Positions 1 to 8,369 of a stretch of 64,000 nucleotides of DNA are shown here, one piece after another. A program made the position numbers and the translations under genes. Numbering within the stretch: the stretch's first letter is position 1; every line of letters starts with the position of its first letter. Source of the stretch: Stenotrophomonas maltophilia (GTDB taxonomy: Bacteria; Pseudomonadota; Gammaproteobacteria; Xanthomonadales; Xanthomonadaceae); contig FOZF01000001.1 of the NCBI GenBank assembly GCA_900113425.1, positions 474,358 through 538,357 on the forward strand. Direction: 5' to 3'. Under the pieces are notes generated by a model. That model did not search any database, had not been told where the DNA came from, and saw only the letters and a list, made by a program, of their open reading frames with translations.

Positions 1-1788
1 GTCGCCAGCCTTCACCGGGAACGGCTTGTCCAGCACCACGACCTGATCCACCGGATCGGGCTTGTCAAACACCGCTTCCATGCGCGACAGATAAACCCAG
101 CCCGTTTCTGCTCCAGGCTTGACCTGCCCATCGACAGCTTCAGCGGCAATGATCTCGCCTTCCAGCAGCTCACCGATGTGGCCCCATACTCCCTTGCCCA
201 CTGCCTTGGTTTCGGTGAAGCGCACGCGAGCGCCCTGCGCCAGCATGCCCAGCAGCTTTCCATTCGGTTCGGACCGGATGTTCAGGCCCTTGCGCCCCTT
301 GATGGCGGGTGCCACTGGTGCGCTCGCCGCCGTCGCGCTGGCAGCTGCAGGGGCCGTCGTTGCAGCCGTGGCACCCGGTGTCGGCAAGCTGCCGTACGGC
401 ACCCGCTGTGGCGTCGCATGCTCCGCAGCCGCCTCCAGCCCGAAACCACGCTGCCCGATGCCGGCCTGGTCACCGACGGGCGACTGGCCCCAGCCACCGC
501 CCAGTGGCGACTGGCCCAGGCCAAAGCCGCGGTCGACGGAAAACGGAGAGCGCGGCAAAGCGAACGGATCGGCCGCCGGCGCTTCCTGCGGAGGCGGCGG
601 GGGCGGCGGCACCTTCTGCGTGTCTTCGGCAGCAGAGGCGGTTACCCGGTAGGTGCTGTCGCCCTTCCAGTACTTCGCACGCGGAATCTTGTCATCCTGC
701 CGATAGCCACGCCAATCCATCAGGTGCATGTAGAGACTGAACAGCACCAGGGTTTCAGGCTTGCTTTCCGTCCGCTCCGGCGTGGCGGCGACCTTGGGCA
801 CTTCGGTTTTTATGCCCTTCTTCTTGTCCTTGGCCGCCTCGACGGCCGCCGCCTTCTGCGCCTCCTTGGCGTCCGCAGCCGCCTTCTTGTCCTCGGCCTG
901 CATCTTCACCGCGATCGCCGAGCGCATCTGCGCGGTGCGGGTCTGCTCCTCAAGGTCAGCCGCCTCGCTTTCAGGCTGGCAGGCTTTCAGCTGGGTGCTT
1001 TCAGGCAGCACCAGGGTGTGCCGCACCAGTGTGAAGCCGGTGGAGTACAGCGCCTTGAGCTGGTTTTCGCGGAACTGAACCGCCGGATAGGTCGAATCAA
1101 GCTTGTAGGCCACCACCTCGCCATCCGCGATGCAGCGCACGCCACTCTTCTCGCCCAGCTGTGTCGGGCCCTGCGCCAGCTCGTTCGCTGTCCCATCGCC
1201 GAAGTGGATGCCGCCATGCCAGAGGCTGTTGCCGCCGACCGGATAGAACCCATCTTCCGCACCGCGCATGGCATGCATGTACGCCGCCACGCTGCTCGCC
1301 GGCTCGCCGTCCTTCAGCAGGAATGGGTACCCGAACGCGCCGGACACGGCCTCTCCGTCCGGGAAATCGAAGGTCGCCGGATCAACCGTCTTGTGCAGCA
1401 CCAGCTTCCCGGACTCGGCGAACGGATGCACCTCGAAATGCAGGTGATTGCCCGAACTCACCCCGCCCGTCATCCCGACCGGCCCGAGCGGATCGCCCTT
1501 CTTGACCTTGTCCTTCACCTTCAGCGGCGACGCAGCCGACATGTGTGCATACATCGTATGCACCACCTGCCCACGGATCATGTGCTCGACGGCAATCGTG
1601 TTGCCGTAGCCGTTCATCCATCCGGTATAGATCACATGCCCGTCTGCTGCAGCGGGAATGGGGGTACCTGCCGGTGCGGCCCAGTCCTGCCCTTCGTGGC
1701 GCTTCACCGTACCCAGCGTCGGATGCTTGCGGGCCTGCGACCAGTTGCTGCTCACCCGGAACGGCGGGCCAGGGTTATACGTCGGCAT
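1..1788 (-). CDS. M23-family peptidoglycan endopeptidase, probable T6SS effector (3' end outside window)
   Basis: The first 596 codons are visible and the gene runs off the left edge. Residues 1-125 form a LytM/M23 zinc metallopeptidase domain: the metal-binding HxxxD is HEGQD (H31, D35), a YAHMS segment follows at 80-84, and the HxH motif is HLHFEVH (H115, H117). These enzymes cut peptide cross-links in peptidoglycan. An Ala/Lys/Glu-rich stretch, a proline run and an SH3-like segment (KGRKGLNIRSEPNGKLLG) follow. No signal peptide is seen, which fits delivery by T6SS rather than Sec. It lies 21 bp after a lipoprotein gene and downstream of vgrG, so it is read as the cargo of that VgrG. The enzyme class is clear. 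The effector role is inferred from context. Confidence 0.8.
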   Translation of the reverse strand, partial: MPTYNPGPPFRVSSNWSQARKHPTLGTVKRHEGQDWAAPAGTPIPAAADGHVIYTGWMNGYGNTIAVEHMIRGQVVHTMYAHMSAASPLKVKDKVKKGDPLGPVGMTGGVSSGNHLHFEVHPFAESGKLVLHKTVDPATFDFPDGEAVSGAFGYPFLLKDGEPASSVAAYMHAMRGAEDGFYPVGGNSLWHGGIHFGDGTANELAQGPTQLGEKSGVRCIADGEVVAYKLDSTYPAVQFRENQLKALYSTGFTLVRHTLVLPESTQLKACQPESEAADLEEQTRTAQMRSAIAVKMQAEDKKAAADAKEAQKAAAVEAAKDKKKGIKTEVPKVAATPERTESKPETLVLFSLYMHLMDWRGYRQDDKIPRAKYWKGDSTYRVTASAAEDTQKVPPPPPPPQEAPAADPFALPRSPFSVDRGFGLGQSPLGGGWGQSPVGDQAGIGQRGFGLEAAAEHATPQRVPYGSLPTPGATAATTAPAAASATAASAPVAPAIKGRKGLNIRSEPNGKLLGMLAQGARVRFTETKAVGKGVWGHIGELLEGEIIAAEAVDGQVKPGAETGWVYLSRMEAVFDKPDPVDQVVVLDKPFPVKAGD

Positions 1789-1809
1789 CGTGCTGCTCTC
1801 TATCCTTGA

Positions 1810-2433
1810 TCAAGCCCAATCGGGCGTGCACATCAACTGCGACTTCTGCGTGTTGTCACCCTGGGGGCCCAGCTTCGGCCTTTCGCCGCGTTGGCTGCGC
1901 TCATCATCGGGAAAATCCGACCCCAACGACTTGCGCGCGCGCGCGCGCGCCTGCTCCAGCGGCAGGTCGATCAGGATGCCGATCGGGGTGGGCGCGGTTC
2001 CCAGATGGGCAACTACCCTGTCGACCGGCAGGCCATGGAAATCCGCCTTGACACAGAAGTACGCCATCCCGAACTCCTCATCGCGTTCGCAGGGTTCCGG
2101 TGCGTGCCGGGCCAGGTAAGGGTTGGCGGGCCGACCTGATTCAGCGCTGAGGTACCAGCCCTTCGGCTGGCAATCAAGCAACCCGTCGAAGAGCGTTTCG
2201 GTGCTGTCCGGGTCACCCGGCAGAGGCGCCTCACCCTCTGCGGCACGTGCATCGGCCGCGATCTGCGCCTCGACCGCGGCCTGCGCCGAACGCGTGGCGT
2301 CCTCCTGCGCGTCCCCTTGCGGTGCCCCGTTTCCGCAGGCCACCAGTGGCAGCAACAACGTAGCCAGCAGCAGTTCGGGCAACGCGACGGGCAGGTGACG
2401 GTTGACCGGCTTGCGTGGCTTGCTCTGATTCAT
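1810..2433 (-). CDS. Lipoprotein between vgrG and M23 peptidase, candidate periplasmic immunity protein
   Basis: A 207-residue protein with a lipoprotein signal peptide ending in the lipobox LVAC, so it should sit in the periplasm on a membrane anchor. Start chosen at MNQSKPRK because the signal peptide follows directly; a GTG at 2490 overlapping the vgrG stop would add 19 residues and is less likely. The mature part has four further cysteines but no domain I recognise. Position between vgrG and a peptidoglycan peptidase is where periplasmic immunity proteins against wall-degrading T6SS effectors are often found. This role is inference; an adaptor or chaperone role is possible. A (GC)9 tract at 1933-1950 lies inside the coding region. 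Confidence 0.6.
   Translation of the reverse strand: MNQSKPRKPVNRHLPVALPELLLATLLLPLVACGNGAPQGDAQEDATRSAQAAVEAQIAADARAAEGEAPLPGDPDSTETLFDGLLDCQPKGWYLSAESGRPANPYLARHAPEPCERDEEFGMAYFCVKADFHGLPVDRVVAHLGTAPTPIGILIDLPLEQARARARKSLGSDFPDDERSQRGERPKLGPQGDNTQKSQLMCTPDWA
1933..1950. repeat. (GC)9 dinucleotide tract inside the lipoprotein gene
   Basis: Nine uninterrupted GC units encode alternating Ala and Arg in the lipoprotein (EQARARARKSL). Gain or loss of one unit would shift the reading frame. Seen directly in the sequence; any slippage is unproven. Confidence 0.9.
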
Positions 2434-2486
2434 GGTTCGGTGCCTTTTCGAAGAGTTCCAGCAGTGATATCGGGGCATGCCTTCTA

Positions 2487-5249
2487 TCACCCCGAGAATC
2501 CGGTCAGTCTCCAGCTGGATGTGTCGCTCTGGCTCCAGTTCGGCAGCTCAGTCTTGAACTGGGCCGGGCCCAGGAAGGATTTCGTTCCTGCGTGCACGGT
2601 GATCACACCCGGGCACGCGAACGTGATGTTGCCGCCCTCAAGGGTGATGCTGGCACCTCCGCTGGTGGCGATGTGCACAACCTTCCCCGCCTCGACTTCA
2701 ACCACGCCCTGCGCGCTGCTGGCACGCAGCGGTTGCCGGGCCTGCACATGGATGGCATCGGCCTGTGCCTGCACGTCCACCATGCCATTGCCTGCCACTG
2801 CAACCAGCGTGGTACCCGCTGCACCCGCGCCAGAGCTGGCCGCGGCCAGCATGCCCAGCGCCTGCGATGCATGAAGCCGCGCCTGCCCCATCACGGCCAG
2901 GTCGCTGTGGCTGCCACTGGACAGCAGCACGCCCTCACCACTGGACCACTGCAGCGATTGTCCAGCAACGTGCACCACGCCGTCGGGAGCGGCCACGCCC
3001 AGCAAGGGATCCCCGCTGTGCGGGACGCGTTTGTCACCGGGCGCGGCGTTGCGCTTGCGGGCCTGCTCGGTTGCCGGATCGAAGCCTTCCCCGGTCAAGG
3101 TGGTGCGCACGCTCTTGAGGATGCCAGGCAGCGGCGACTGGTCGCTCACCAGGACCGAGCGCTGCTTCGCCCCCGCGCCCTCCTGCATCGCCAACGGACT
3201 GGTCAGGTGCGTACGCGCAGCCTGGGTGAAACGTTCGCCCAGCGTCTGCAGCTGCGTGAGCAAGGCAGCGGGCTGCACCGCCTCGCCCGCAGGTGCCGTC
3301 GACCGACGCCCGTACGCCGTGAACCAGGCACCGGCCGTAGCGCGCACCGCGCCCCACGCGTCGCTGCGCAGTTCAAAACCGGTGCCACGCAGGCTGCCGA
3401 CATAATTGTCTGCCTGGTGACGCAGGTGCCCCAGGGTCAGTTGTGACACCTGCTGGCTGCTGGCCAGCTGCGCGCGCAGTTGCTGGTTCGAGTCATCAAA
3501 TAGCAGATGATTGGCGCCCTGCCCGCCTTCCCACTCGCGCGAACGGATACCCCAGAGCGCACCGCCGTGCCGATGTGCCTGGTCGCCCATGCCGGCAGCA
3601 TGCCAGGCAGGCGCCTGGCCGCCACTGAGGTTGGCCTGCGCGCTGCTGCGCATGTCCGCGGCCTGGCCATACAGCGATACGTCGCTCTGGCCGCTTCCGC
3701 CGGCCGGCGTCGGTGCCACGCCCGCCTCGCCCCGTCCGTTGTAGAGGGTGCCCAGCACCAGAGGGCGATCGATATCGCCGTCGAGCAAGCCCACCAGCAC
3801 TTCCTGGCCGATGCGCGGCAGGAACTGGCTGCCCACACCGGGTCCGGCATAGCGCTGTGCCACCCGCAGCCATGCGCTGTCGTTGGCTCCGCCGCCCTCA
3901 CCTTCCTGGAAGTGGAAACGCACGCGCACGCGGCCATGGCTGTCTGCGTGCAGGTCCTTGCTCGCCCCTCCATCGCCCGCAACCACGACAGCGGTCTGGT
4001 AACCCGGCACGGTCGGGCGCGGATTCAGCCGCGCGCCATTACCGTCCTGCAGCAGCGGGCGCCACGGCAGGGTGCGATCCACCGCATCGAAACGGTTGCC
4101 ATACCCGGTCGCTTCGGCCTGCTGCCAGAGCGCAGCGTCGGCCGGATCGATCGGCGCCACGCCCAGCGCGTCATCGAGGCTTCGCCGCAGATCCGTAGGG
4201 AGATTGTTGATGCCGGCATGTTCAACCGCCACCAGCAGCAGCTCAGGCGGTGTCGCGCCGGGGGCCTGCTGCAGCCGCAGCCATCGCCCGGACTGGAAGC
4301 CGCGAACCGTACCCGAGCCCTGCCAGCCACGGCTGTGGGATTCGCGCGCCTGCGCCTGCAGGCGGGCGTGGCGCGCACCGGCCGCGCTGTCGCTGAAGGC
4401 GTAGGCACCTACCGCATCGTAGTCTTCGCGCGACGACTGGCCACCGCCCCCCGCCATCGGCGACTGTGCCACCAGTGCGCGTACCTGGCGGTAATCATCG
4501 CTCTGCAGGCTGATCGAAGTACTGGCCAGGCGCCGACGCAGGCCGATGGCCTGCACGCTGTCACTGGATTCGGTGGCGTCACTGCGATGGAACCGCACGC
4601 CTGCAGCCGCGCTGGTCGCATCTTCCGGCAGCGCGACGCTGTCGGCGAAGATCTCCATGCCATTGCCGCAGGGCGCTTCCTCATCGGCGTACAGGCGCCA
4701 GCCCAGGCCTTCTTCGGCGAGCACGCGCTGCAGGAAATCCAGGTCACTCTCGCGGTACTGCACGCAGTAACTGCGCACGCGCTGGCCAAGGAAGGCGTCG
4801 ACGCCCTCGGCCCAGCGCCAGCGCGCGATGCCAGCGTGGCCTGCCAGTACGGCATCGACGATCGCACGCACGCTCTGTTCCTGGAACACCCGGCTGTGCC
4901 GCGCATGCTGCAGCCACCACGTCCACGACACCAGCTGCAGCCGGTAGCGCACCAGGCCACCGTCGCCGCCCAGGCAGGAAGCGTCCGCAATCAGGCCGCT
5001 GCGCTGCCATTGACCACCATCGGCCATCTGCGCAACCAGTGTCGCACGCGTGCCCGGCAGGGCATCCAGCGCGATATCAGCGCGCGTGGCGAGTACATCG
5101 ACATCCGTCCAGGCATGCTGGCCGAGCGCATCACCGCCGCGCCACCGCTCCACCGTGCACCCTTCCAGCGCATCGGACCGCAGTCGATACAGGCGTTGCG
5201 CGTCACCGAGCCCGGCAACCTGGGTCATCACGTAGTTCAGCTGATCCAT
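2487..5249 (-). CDS. vgrG: T6SS spike protein VgrG (module 1)
   Basis: At 920 residues it has the full VgrG layout. A gp27-like N-terminal region contains the typical segment YRESDLDFLQRVLAEEGLGW. A gp5 OB-fold follows, with VRVRFHFQ and FLPRIGQEVLVGLLDGDIDRP, and then the beta-helix/DUF2345 region. VgrG trimers tip the Hcp tube and carry effectors. The C-terminus ends about 25 residues after the DUF2345 end with no fused enzyme, so its cargo must bind non-covalently or through an adaptor. The gene begins the leftward unit vgrG-lipoprotein-M23 peptidase and is divergent from tssA across 233 bp, in which I see no confident promoter. Confidence 0.96.
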   Translation of the reverse strand: MDQLNYVMTQVAGLGDAQRLYRLRSDALEGCTVERWRGGDALGQHAWTDVDVLATRADIALDALPGTRATLVAQMADGGQWQRSGLIADASCLGGDGGLVRYRLQLVSWTWWLQHARHSRVFQEQSVRAIVDAVLAGHAGIARWRWAEGVDAFLGQRVRSYCVQYRESDLDFLQRVLAEEGLGWRLYADEEAPCGNGMEIFADSVALPEDATSAAAGVRFHRSDATESSDSVQAIGLRRRLASTSISLQSDDYRQVRALVAQSPMAGGGGQSSREDYDAVGAYAFSDSAAGARHARLQAQARESHSRGWQGSGTVRGFQSGRWLRLQQAPGATPPELLLVAVEHAGINNLPTDLRRSLDDALGVAPIDPADAALWQQAEATGYGNRFDAVDRTLPWRPLLQDGNGARLNPRPTVPGYQTAVVVAGDGGASKDLHADSHGRVRVRFHFQEGEGGGANDSAWLRVAQRYAGPGVGSQFLPRIGQEVLVGLLDGDIDRPLVLGTLYNGRGEAGVAPTPAGGSGQSDVSLYGQAADMRSSAQANLSGGQAPAWHAAGMGDQAHRHGGALWGIRSREWEGGQGANHLLFDDSNQQLRAQLASSQQVSQLTLGHLRHQADNYVGSLRGTGFELRSDAWGAVRATAGAWFTAYGRRSTAPAGEAVQPAALLTQLQTLGERFTQAARTHLTSPLAMQEGAGAKQRSVLVSDQSPLPGILKSVRTTLTGEGFDPATEQARKRNAAPGDKRVPHSGDPLLGVAAPDGVVHVAGQSLQWSSGEGVLLSSGSHSDLAVMGQARLHASQALGMLAAASSGAGAAGTTLVAVAGNGMVDVQAQADAIHVQARQPLRASSAQGVVEVEAGKVVHIATSGGASITLEGGNITFACPGVITVHAGTKSFLGPAQFKTELPNWSQSDTSSWRLTGFSG

Positions 5250-5482
5250 GCCAATTCCAGTGTGAAGACGCCTGCACCTACCCGGCGGCGTCGGATTCCA
5301 GCCATCAAATCTACCAGATTGCGGTGTTCGTCAAAATCACGACGCCTCGACCGCCATAGAAGTGCGTTGTTCGTCACATAACTGACGGCATTCCGTATTC
5401 AGGCAGGCCTGGACGGAGCGATCCCGCGACCGCGTTCACATCGGCGGGCTAGAATTGCCCACAGTCCCCAACGAGACCCGCC

Positions 5483-6541
5483 ATGCTGGATCAGGAAGCC
5501 CTGCTGGCCCCGATTTCGGAACACGCCCCGACCGGTGAAGACCTGTCGTTCTCGGCTGAATTCGATCGGATCATCGAAAACCGTCGTGCCGACGACCCGA
5601 CCCTGGATCAGGGGGCGTGGCAGACCGACATCAAGTACGCTGACTGGAGCAGCGTGCTGCGTGATGCCACCGACCTGCTGCAGACCCGGACCAAGGACCT
5701 GCGGCTGGCAGGCTGGCTCAGCGAAGCCGCCACCCAGCTGGAAGGATTCCAGGGCCTGGCCGCCGGCTACCGGCTCACCGCCGGCCTGTGCGACCGCTAC
5801 TGGGATGACGTGCATCCGCAGGCACCTGACGGCGATTTTGAAGAGCGCATCGGCAACCTGAGCTGGTTGCTGACCAATTCGCTGCAATGGCTGCGTTCCG
5901 TGCCGATTGCGGTCGCGCCCCAGGGGCGTTTCAGCCTCGCCGACTTCGAGCACGCCCATGCCCGTGCCAACAGCGGCGAGGAGGATGACGGCCGGCCTGG
6001 CCTGGACATTCTCACGGCCGCCCGCCGCGATACCCAGCACGGGTTCTACCGGCAGCTGGCCGACGACCTGCCCGACTGCAGCCAGGCCCTGGCCGAACTG
6101 CAGGCCGCGGTCGACAACCGCCTGGGGCTGGATGGCCCAAGCTTCAGCGCAGTGCGTGAGCAGCTGGAACACCTGCAGCGCACCGTGCTGCGTTTCGCAC
6201 GCGAAGCCGGGGTGTTGCTCGATGGCGAAACCGAAGCCTCCTCCGACGATTTTGAAGATGCATCGTTCGGCCATGAGGCGCCCGCGTCCGAAGCGGCCCC
6301 GGTGACAGCACCGCGTGGCCCTGCCGGTGCCCCCGGCTCGCGCAAGGAAGCCCTGCAGCAGCTGCGCCAGGTCGCTGAGTTCTTCCGTCGGACCGAACCG
6401 CACAGCCCCGTGGCCTATCTCGCCGAGAAGGCCGCACGCTGGGGCGAGATGCCGCTGCATGTCTGGCTCAAGCGCGTCATCAAGGACCACGGCACGCTGG
6501 AACAGATGGAAGAGATGCTGGACGTCAATCCAGAAGACTGA
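5483..6541 (+). CDS. tssA: T6SS baseplate/sheath-priming protein TssA
   Basis: A 352-residue ImpA-family protein. The N-terminal ImpA_N region carries the hallmark start ISEHAPTGEDLSFSAEFDRI and a CDRYWDDVHP segment near residue 110. The C-terminal part (LRQVAEFFRRTEPHSPVAYL to the end) is the short TssA tail that forms ring oligomers. TssA contacts the membrane complex and baseplate and guides tube and sheath assembly. The gene stands alone on the plus strand, facing away from vgrG module 1 and convergent with the ompA-tagF-tssM unit, separated from it by a strong hairpin. Confidence 0.96.
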   Translation: MLDQEALLAPISEHAPTGEDLSFSAEFDRIIENRRADDPTLDQGAWQTDIKYADWSSVLRDATDLLQTRTKDLRLAGWLSEAATQLEGFQGLAAGYRLTAGLCDRYWDDVHPQAPDGDFEERIGNLSWLLTNSLQWLRSVPIAVAPQGRFSLADFEHAHARANSGEEDDGRPGLDILTAARRDTQHGFYRQLADDLPDCSQALAELQAAVDNRLGLDGPSFSAVREQLEHLQRTVLRFAREAGVLLDGETEASSDDFEDASFGHEAPASEAAPVTAPRGPAGAPGSRKEALQQLRQVAEFFRRTEPHSPVAYLAEKAARWGEMPLHVWLKRVIKDHGTLEQMEEMLDVNPED

Positions 6542-6563
6542 TCTGCCTGCGGATCATGCTCAT

Positions 6564-6592
6564 ACGGGGATCGGGCCTGGCCCGATCCCCGT
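6564..6592. terminator. Perfect hairpin between convergent tssA and ompA-like gene
   Basis: A 14-bp perfect stem (ACGGGGATCGGGCC and its complement) around one central base lies 22 bp after the tssA stop and 5 bp before the ompA-like stop on the other strand. No clear T run follows on either side, so it could be a bidirectional terminator or RNA 3'-end protector. Confidence 0.75.
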
Positions 6593-6597
6593 CACGT

Positions 6598-7386
6598 TTA
6601 CTGGATCTTGAACTCGATGCGCCGATTGCGTGCGCGGCCATCGTTGCTGGTGTTGTCCGCCACCGGCTCGTCCGGCCCCTTGCCGACGACATCCATGTGG
6701 CTGCCGGGAATGCCCTTGGACACCATGTAGTTCTTCACCGACAGCGCACGCGCGTGGCTGAGCGCCAGGTTCGATTCGCGCTGCCCGACATTGTCGGTAT
6801 GGCCGATGATCAGGAAACGGCTGTCCGGCATCTGCGCCATCTTGGCGACCATCTCGTCGAGGATGCTCATGCCGAACGGAGTCAGACGTGCGCTGCCACT
6901 CTGGAACTCGATGATGCGGTTGGCCAGCGTCTGGTCCAGCACGTTCTGCTGCGAGCCGACCTTCAGCGCATTGGTCACGGTGTAGCTGGTATTGCTGGCC
7001 AGGCTCAGGTCGCTGGCCACCTGCTGCCGCAGCGCTTCGTTGCCGACCTCACCGGTGATCCGCACTGCCTGTCCGTTCACTTCCAGCTTGCCGGGCGACA
7101 CGCGCTTCAAGCCGGGATTGATCATGCCCGCCACGTAATCGCCCCAGTTCGGCGGGGTCGCGATCGTCTCGACCTGGATGCGGTCGACCACGCGCTCGGC
7201 GCCGTACACCGCACGCAGATTGTTCAGCAGCTTGGCCTTGGTCGCCTGGTCAGGCACCACGCCTTCGATCACCACCGGTCGTTCGGTGGCAGCCTGCGCC
7301 GCAGCAGGCGCGTTCTGCGCGGCCAGCGGCGCGGCTGCGAGCAGCAGCGGCAACGCAAGGGAGAGAGGGTTGCACAAGCGCATCAT
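6598..7386 (-). CDS. OmpA-family peptidoglycan-binding protein of the T6SS cluster
   Basis: A 262-residue exported protein: signal peptide MMRLCNPLSLALPLLLAAAPLAAQ cut after AQ, then a BON-like middle part (VRITGEVGNEALRQQVASD) and a C-terminal OmpA domain (IIEFQSGSARL, IGHTDNVGQRESNLALSHAR, GRARNRRIEFKI). The OmpA domain binds peptidoglycan. Because the TssL in this cluster has no OmpA domain of its own, this protein is a good candidate for anchoring the membrane complex to the wall. It is the last gene of the tssM-tagF unit and its start overlaps the tagF stop by one base (TGATG), suggesting coupled translation. Confidence 0.92.
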   Translation of the reverse strand: MMRLCNPLSLALPLLLAAAPLAAQNAPAAAQAATERPVVIEGVVPDQATKAKLLNNLRAVYGAERVVDRIQVETIATPPNWGDYVAGMINPGLKRVSPGKLEVNGQAVRITGEVGNEALRQQVASDLSLASNTSYTVTNALKVGSQQNVLDQTLANRIIEFQSGSARLTPFGMSILDEMVAKMAQMPDSRFLIIGHTDNVGQRESNLALSHARALSVKNYMVSKGIPGSHMDVVGKGPDEPVADNTSNDGRARNRRIEFKIQ

Positions 7387-8369
7387 CAGGTTCCCAGGAA
7401 AGTCTCGCCGAACAGCTTGCGTGCGGTGGCCAGGGCCAGATCGTCACGGTCGAGGAAGCTGCCGAAGCGGTTGAGGTTGTAATCGCCGCGCAGATAGTCG
7501 TCCACCCACTCCGAATGCTGGATCCGGATCAGGAAGTCGCCGGCTTCCGCCGGGTCCAGCACCGCACGCAGCACCTGGCGGTCGGCGCCGTTGAAACCGA
7601 CGATCATGCTCGGCGCAGCGTCGTTGCGGATCAGCACCGCCAGTTCGAAATCGCCGCGGGAGACGAAGCTGGACAGCAGATCCAGCCAGAATGCCGCTAC
7701 CAGTGGGCGATAGGCCGGGTCACGGACCAGCGGGAACACCAGCGCCTTGTCGATGTTGACATCGCCCCCACTGAGCACCGGCTGCAGCAGCAGGCCCAGC
7801 GCCGGCAACACCTGTCGCAGTGCCACCTCGCCGTGACCGGAATCACGCAGGCGCAGCTCGAGGTCCGCCACGGAGGTGCTCTCCAGGAAGTCCTGGAAGC
7901 TGCCGTTGTAGTCACCAGGATCGGTGCTGATGCTGAAACGTGCGTCCGCCAGCTGCGCCAGCGCCTGCGCCGCGTCGCTTTCCTGGTAGGCCTGGCGTGC
8001 CAGGCGGGCCAGTCCGGACCAGGCGTTGGACATCGCCAACGGGCTGCGGCCAATGAACGGCAACGGCTCCGGCGCATCCAGGCGCAGCGCGGACAGCAGC
8101 GGGAAGCGGCGTTCGGAGGAATCGCGGCTGGCCAGGAAGTGGCCGCACAGCACCATCTTGCTGCGAGAGCCCAGGAACGCGTAGTGGATCTCCGGTGCCT
8201 CGTCGTAGCGCTGCTTCCAGTCCGGGCTCTGGCTCAGCAGTTCCAGGCTCTCGCCCGCCCACCGGTCCAGCCAGCCCAGCAGCTGGTGATTGTCGGCCGC
8301 ACGGACGAAATCACCGCGCGAGGGCACCTTGCCGAAGTAGGAAACTCCGGCACTGACGGCACGGCTCAT
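7386..8369 (-). CDS. tagF: T6SS accessory repressor TagF
   Basis: A 327-residue TagF-family protein. It is recognised by the opening YFGKVPSRGDFVRA and by the segment KMVLCGHFLASRDSSERRFPLL. TagF proteins hold T6SS firing in check after translation, often together with the PpkA kinase, PppA phosphatase and Fha scaffold. None of those partners is visible in this window. No PppA-type phosphatase domain is fused to this copy. Its start overlaps the tssM stop by 4 bp (ATGA), so the two are translationally coupled. Confidence 0.93.
   Translation of the reverse strand: MSRAVSAGVSYFGKVPSRGDFVRAADNHQLLGWLDRWAGESLELLSQSPDWKQRYDEAPEIHYAFLGSRSKMVLCGHFLASRDSSERRFPLLSALRLDAPEPLPFIGRSPLAMSNAWSGLARLARQAYQESDAAQALAQLADARFSISTDPGDYNGSFQDFLESTSVADLELRLRDSGHGEVALRQVLPALGLLLQPVLSGGDVNIDKALVFPLVRDPAYRPLVAAFWLDLLSSFVSRGDFELAVLIRNDAAPSMIVGFNGADRQVLRAVLDPAEAGDFLIRIQHSEWVDDYLRGDYNLNRFGSFLDRDDLALATARKLFGETFLGT

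Noticed and set aside
178..1809. Plus-strand open frame opposite the M23 peptidase
   Set aside because: Low-complexity, Arg-rich product; the minus strand encodes complete M23 motifs.
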